A DNA stretch of 64,000 nucleotides from Dentipellis sp. KUC8613. Taxonomy: Eukaryota; Basidiomycota; Agaricomycetes; Russulales; Hericiaceae. The notes below the pieces were generated by a model. The model saw only the letters and a program-made list of their open reading frames with translations. It searched no databases and was not told where the DNA came from. Shown piece after piece: positions 59,201 to 64,000 of the stretch; positions within the stretch are counted from its first letter, which is position 1, and every line of letters begins with the position of its first letter. The stretch covers positions 446,253-510,252 of the forward strand of contig NSJX01000004.1 in assembly GCA_002286715.1 (NCBI GenBank), read 5' to 3'. A program made the translations under genes and the position numbers.

Positions 59201-60759
59201 TTCTTATTGGCCATTTCGACATCCTTGGTGCTCGTTCAATCTCTGAAGCCAAGAAAGAGAAGGAGCGTCAGGAAGAGATCATGCGGCAACCAGACCCTTT
59301 GCTGAACTCAGACGATGAGTTGCTCCGCGGCGTATCTCTCGACTCCCCAGGAGCCGAGGAGCGCGTCCCCGTCCCCGACCGACAGGATTACGTCGATCCC
59401 ACAGTAGCCAAATTCTGGGACAAGACTGCACGAGGCCTTCAAGACCTGGAGCGACGACGGGCAAACCTCACTTCTGAACAACGCATGACCGGTCGTGTCC
59501 TTGACAATGAAAAGTTGGAAGACCGCTCCCTGGTGTTCCTAGCCTCCTCCAGCTCCAACATATCTGTCCGCTGGCAGCAGGGCAGGTTTATTGGTGCTGG
59601 AGCTTTCGGATCCGTCTACCTGGCTGTCAACCTTGATTCAGGCTCTCTCATGGCCGTCAAAGAAATCAAGTTTCAGGAAGTCCCCGGGCTCCCCAATTTG
59701 TACACGCAGATCCGCGACGAGTTGCGCGTGATGGAAATGCTGCACCATCCAAACGTCGTTGAATACTACGGCATCGAAGTTCATCGCGACAAGGTGTATA
59801 TCTTCGAGGAGTACTGTCAGGGAGGCAGTCTTGCAGCCCTATTAGAGCATGGCCGCATAGAAGACGAAGGTATCATTCAAGTGTACACCATGCAGCTACT
59901 GGAAGGCCTGGCGTACCTCCACTCGCAGGGAATCGTTCATCGTGACATCAAGCCAGACAGTGAGTTCATTCTATGGCCTCATCGTCGGCACAAATTGAAA
60001 CGAGCCCAATCTAGACATCCTCCTTGACCACCTCGGTGTCATTAAGTTTGTTGACTTTGGTGCCGCGAAGATCCTTGCGAAGAATCAGCGAACAATTCAA
60101 CGTACTCGACGTGCGACCGAAGGCGGCATGGGCGGTGGCCTTGGCATGAACAGTCTGACCGGCACGCCCATGTATATGTCTCCAGAAGTCATCAAAAATG
60201 ACAAACGAGGCCGTCATGGTGCCATGGATATCTGGTCTCTCGGCTGCGTGGTCCTTGAGTTTGCGACAGGGAAGAAACCATGGAGTAACCTCGATAACGA
60301 ATGGTCAGTTGATTCACTTTTCTCATCTGCCACACTGCTTACCTCCGTATCTCTAACAGGGCCATCATGTTCCACATTGGAGTGGCTACTCAACACCCGC
60401 CACTCCCCGAGCCTGGGCAGCTGAGCGAACTGGGGATCAATTTCATCAAGCAATGTCTAACCTTCGATCCCTTGAAGCGACCGTCCGCCGTCGAACTGAT
60501 GGACCACCCATGGATGCTGGAGTTCCGTGAAGCCTTACTTCATTACGAAGAAGCCGAAATGGCCGCCAGTCCGCCAGTCGAATTGCCGCACGAAGAAGCA
60601 TACGGATCCGCCAAGGTAGCCCGTCAAGCTGCCATAATTCAGGAGAAGGAAGTCGAGGCAATCGCCTCGCTTTCTCCAAGCATGTCGCCCATAGAAACAC
60701 CTTCTGCCGATGACACTCCAATACCCCCCGAAGACGAAGAACTTTCGCTCTCGTCCTAG
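56294..60759 (+). CDS. MAP kinase kinase kinase of the Ssk2/Wis4 type (HOG pathway)
   Basis: Top kinase of the stress MAPK cascade, expected to phosphorylate a Pbs2-type MAPKK downstream of a two-component phosphorelay. A long first exon (56294-57927) begins MMRRHAPTLYPHAEID and has the regulatory N-terminal region with RERLEWQTMLASVLDGDVLK and WLGVRAKMRGRTEEEERKK, both diagnostic of Ssk2/SskB/Wis4. The C-terminal kinase domain starts RFIGAGAFGSVYLA (Gly loop), with MAVKEIKFQ (Lys), GIVHRDIKPDNILL, KFVDFGAAK (DFG), GTPMYMSPEV and DIWSLGCVVLE. The frame is open upstream of 56294 but has no ATG. Five exons. The 198-bp 5' gap is shared with DRG1. Tail: Glu/Ser/Pro-rich, ending EDEELSLSS. Confidence 0.94.
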
Positions 60760-61011
60760 TGTACTTACTGCACCTTACTACTTTATATCATTCACGTCAA
60801 TGTAGCCTATTGCTCGCAGCTGTACAAATATTCGATGCATCACTTATCCTTATTCGCACACACGTACGCAACTTCCTTTGAACTTCCGAAATCGCGATTT
60901 ATACTGGAAGGCGAAGCAAAATATACGAGCCAAGCTAACTATCATACAGATCGTAACAGAATACCATCCTGTGGTGTGCATGCTCCGAGCATGGGAATAC
61001 AAAAATTGTAA

Positions 61012-63629
61012 CTACTCTATTACCCACCGCGACCTTCCACCTATCGTGCCTTCACTAGAGCCGGGGCTACTCCCCCCTGTCGAATGCGAAAAGTTGCTGC
61101 TCGTCATGCTCGCGAAGCTGCTCTGGCTGGCCTGGGTACCATGGCGGGTCAACGACCGCGCGTATGTGGGGCTGCCATAGCGTGCCATCGGGGATGTCGA
61201 GTTTGGGGACGATCCTTGCCGAGCAGGGGGCGGGGCCGGGATGTCAACGCGGAGCTGCTCAAACGGTTCGGCGGATGGGTTATTGAACCGAGGGCCCATC
61301 TGGCGCGGAGCAAACCTCATTTGGCTGGGAGGCGGGACCTCCGAGCCAGACCCAAATGCGGCAGAGAACGTGGGGATGGGGCTATCGTTGGATGGGAAAT
61401 CAACTTTCTCCGGGTCCTGAACGCCTAGTCCGTGAGGAGTTACTGGGACGAAGTCATCGCCCGGCAGCTCCTCTTGGGCATTCACTGCATTTATATATGG
61501 GTTATTGGGCTCTGAAGAACAGCATTGGGCATTACTCACGATAGCGCGGAAGACCCTTGCCGAAGTTCAGACGGCAGGCAAGACCCAGGCAGAAGGCGAT
61601 CAGCGCCAAAGCTGCAGAGAGACTGATGATGACGCTGAAGAAGCGCCATTGGACGAAGGTCCAACGGAATGTCGTCGAGTCGAACATGGCGCCCAATCCA
61701 GCGATGTACAGCAGCGAAAGCACAAGGAATGCCACCATCGGTACCTTGAGTTCTCGTCGCACTGCAATCCAACCCTACGCTGAGGTGAGTCTGGGTTACC
61801 GCTTAGCATTTGAGAAATATTACCATGATCAACCAAGGGACAAGGAGCTGACGAACAATGATTGAATACAATATACACGAACGATAGTTATTGGGGACGT
61901 ACCACAAGGACAATGATCAGGAGAACCCTGTAGAGCGTGTTCTTGTGCGCAAGGTGACCAATGAATCCATTGCAGATCTGGTCGATCCACAGACCCACAG
62001 CGGCGACAATGAAGAACAGCGACAACTGGATAGCAATCGACAAGGACAGCACCAACTTGTACACCCTGTTGATGGTCAAGGAGGCGCCGATCCGTTTGAA
62101 GGTCTGCCATCCATACGTCTATTCGCCAGCAGTATATTCAACAACCACGATCAGCGAGTTCAAGTACAGTGAACACACCTTGATTAATTTCCATGACAAG
62201 AAGATGGACAACAGCACTGCGGCAGCGTTGAGGGCCAGAGCAGGGATTTCGGCTCTGCCGCGCGCAGTCCAGTAGTTTGGCAAGAGATTCAGGTTGCAGA
62301 CACCGTCAGTCGTCAAGCGCTTGAAGTCGGCGTGGAAGACGGTCGTGTCATAGACCTGGAAACCGCCCCATGCTGTGGCTGACAAGTGAGTGAGGAGAGC
62401 GGCGAGACTGGTAGATCGTCAGTCGTGTGGACACGGATAAGCGATACGAGCGCATACATGTGAGGGATGGATTCGTTCAAGATCTGGAAGGGCGTTAGAT
62501 GCTTGATTGCACAAAGTTTTACAAACTACTGACGGCAACAATCGACATTCCCAGCACCCAAAACTGGAAAGCGATGAAAGTGATGTCCTCTCGCTTTGTG
62601 TTATCCAGCCTATAGGAACGTGTGAAACACATGTTACAACGCTGGAAGGAAGTACTGACAACTGCACAGCCCAGTTCAGGGAGGTGAGGCACTTGTTGTC
62701 GAGTGTGACAGTCTGGCCATCGAAGCCCGAGCCGTGAAGAGTCACAGGAGTCTGACCTGTGGTTTGCAGAGACCGAACGGGCTCGAACGTGGAGCCATCA
62801 TGGCGCTTCAGCTTCGAAGGTCCAGGCTGGTGCGACACCGTGGTGGTGACCACTTTGACGACAACTTGAGTAACCTTTGCGGCAGCGGTAACAGTGGGTT
62901 GCGACACTTCGGACACTGAGGATGAAGAATTCGTGGCAGGCGAGTCATCAGAAGAGAAAGAATTGGGAGAGGGAGAAGACGTTGGAATGCTTGATGTAAT
63001 TGATACAGTTGATGAGGCCGCACTCGATGCGGATGAGGCAGGGGGGTTCTGAGTAGAAGAAGAAACAGTTGTGATCACGGTCGAAGCTAACGACGTCTGC
63101 GCCGCGAGAGCAGCTTTGTTGACAGCAGCATAAACGCCATCCTGCGTGCTATTTGAGGCGCTAGTTCCGGCCCAGATCTGTTGACAAGTGCTTGCACTGA
63201 GAGTATTTGGCGGTTGGTCACAGTAGCGCAAATCGCTACCTAATACGAAGAATCCGGGAACAGTCGCGTTGCCTTGTTCAATGAGACCGTAGAGGAAGGT
63301 TGCGGCATTGGCATTGATGCTGAATGCTTGCACCTGGAAAACAACTTGCAAGATACAGTGCAGAATAGAGAACCCGAAGTAGAACATGGTGATGCGCGAC
63401 ACGTTAATCCGCTCCCACTGTAGGAAAGACATCAGCTTAAATTGAGCTGTACTGATATGAAGAGCGCCACAGAAAAGGCAAAGTGACTGCTAGCCATTCA
63501 TACAACTTCAAGAGCTCTTGGGTAGTTGGAGAAGGATGCTATGGGGTCGGGAAATGACGGTCTCTGACTTACGAAGAGCTTCAACTTTGCCGGAACCGGG
63601 ACATAGTACCAGATTTGCTTAACACGCAT
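61012..63629 (-). CDS. Multi-pass fungal membrane protein with Ser/Thr-rich loop
   Basis: Unrecognised function; the layout is that of a polytopic plasma-membrane protein. It starts MRVKQIWYYVPVPAKLKLF. The first helix lies in RITMFYFGFSILHCILQVVF, then comes a large extracellular loop with CDQPPNTLSASTCQQIW and a long Ser/Thr/Pro-rich stretch. Further helices: FIAFQFWVLGMSIVAIL, EIPALALNAAAVLLSIFLSW, LVLSLSIAIQLSLFFIVAAV, LYRVLLIIVLVGW, VPMVAFLVLSLLYIAGLGAMF and FFSVIISLSAALALIAFCLG, about seven in all. The cytosolic tail is Ser/Pro-rich (SPNSTSPMARYGSP) and ends GGRSRWVIE. A receptor-like topology is possible, but I cannot match a named family. About nine exons. Confidence 0.8.
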
Positions 63630-64000
63630 TGTTGGACGGTGCTACAGACAGAATCGCATTAAACGCGAGCGTAAGTAGAGTCACATAGAAGTTATATCTG
63701 CACGCTGACCAGAGGTTGTCAAAACCGGGGGGGCAATAGGCCAATTTTAAGGAGCTAAATGCCACTAGGGCAGGAAAGAGGATAGGGAAAGACCAGCCAG
63801 CTGTAAGGAGTTTGAAAGAGAGTTGTCGACAAAGAACAGTTGTCGGCTGCGAGCACGGCTCAGCCGAAAGTTTGAAAAGAGAAGTAGGGAACAGACGGGA
63901 AGGGGAAAGGGGAAGGAAGGAAGGAGGGAGAGAGACGGCCTCAAGGTGGCCCTGGTCGTAGAGCGGGGGAACCGGCCTTTGCTCGCGATCCGGCGCTAAT
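63630..64000. promoter_or_regulatory. Upstream region of the multi-pass membrane protein, with a purine tract
   Basis: About 370 bp. A long G/A-rich tract (about 63875-63940, GGAAGG/GGGAGA units) reads as a pyrimidine tract on the coding strand, a common promoter element in basidiomycetes. No gene is seen before the window ends. Confidence 0.5.

Overview
The window is nuclear DNA of a filamentous basidiomycete fungus, most likely an agaricomycete such as a polypore. Evidence: dense genes with many 50-60 bp introns, GC-rich exons, two F-box genes of the type that is expanded in mushrooms, and a typical agaricomycete set (GRAM-PH-GRAM sterol glucosyltransferase, F-BAR RhoGAP, Ssk2-type MAPKKK, GH72 wall enzyme). 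The species call is inference. I see no transposon, virus, CRISPR array or plasmid feature.

Layout. 0.7-2.7 kb: ammonium transporter (+). 3.4-5.6 kb: prenylcysteine oxidase (-). 6.0-7.8 kb: F-box protein (+). 8.0-9.2 kb: dienelactone hydrolase (-). 10.0-11.7 kb: LAS1 pre-rRNA endonuclease (+). 11.9-14.1 kb: second F-box protein (-). 14.5-16.5 kb: secreted or single-pass membrane protein (-). 17.1-18.1 kb: DEDDy 3'-5' exonuclease (-), divergent from an 18.5-21.1 kb PIF1 helicase (+) that carries an RNase H1-type hybrid-binding domain. 21.5-24.4 kb: F-BAR RhoGAP (-). 25.0-32.1 kb: ABCC transporter (+). 32.5-34.4 kb: RRM plus zinc-knuckle RNA-binding protein (-). 34.6-36.6 kb: GH72 glucanosyltransferase (-). 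36.9 kb: intron-containing tRNA-Lys (+). 37.1-38.7 kb: 2OG-Fe(II) oxygenase-like protein (+). 38.9-44.4 kb: sterol glucosyltransferase ATG26 (-). 44.6-45.7 kb: SUR7/PalI-like membrane protein (+). 46.3-50.2 kb: RIC1 (-). 50.7-51.5 kb: PRELI/MSF1 protein (-). 52.0-53.4 kb: metallo-beta-lactamase-fold protein (-). 54.1-56.1 kb: DRG1/RBG1 GTPase (-). 56.3-60.8 kb: Ssk2/Wis4-type MAPKKK (+). 61.0-63.6 kb: multi-pass membrane protein (-).

The genes are mostly housekeeping and membrane or cell-wall functions and do not form one pathway. Several neighbours share short divergent promoters: DRG1/MAPKKK (198 bp), ATG26/SUR7-like (235 bp) and exonuclease/PIF1 (363 bp). The last pair is the best candidate for something unusual: a WRN-type exonuclease next to a helicase fused to an RNA:DNA-hybrid binding domain. 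Other points of interest are a Glu-for-His ammonium channel signature, two apparent GC-AG introns, a metallo-hydrolase lacking one metal-ligand His, and a tRNA intron that could pair with the acceptor strand.

All gene models were assembled by eye from open frames, splice consensus and family similarity. Internal exon edges are therefore less certain than the overall calls.
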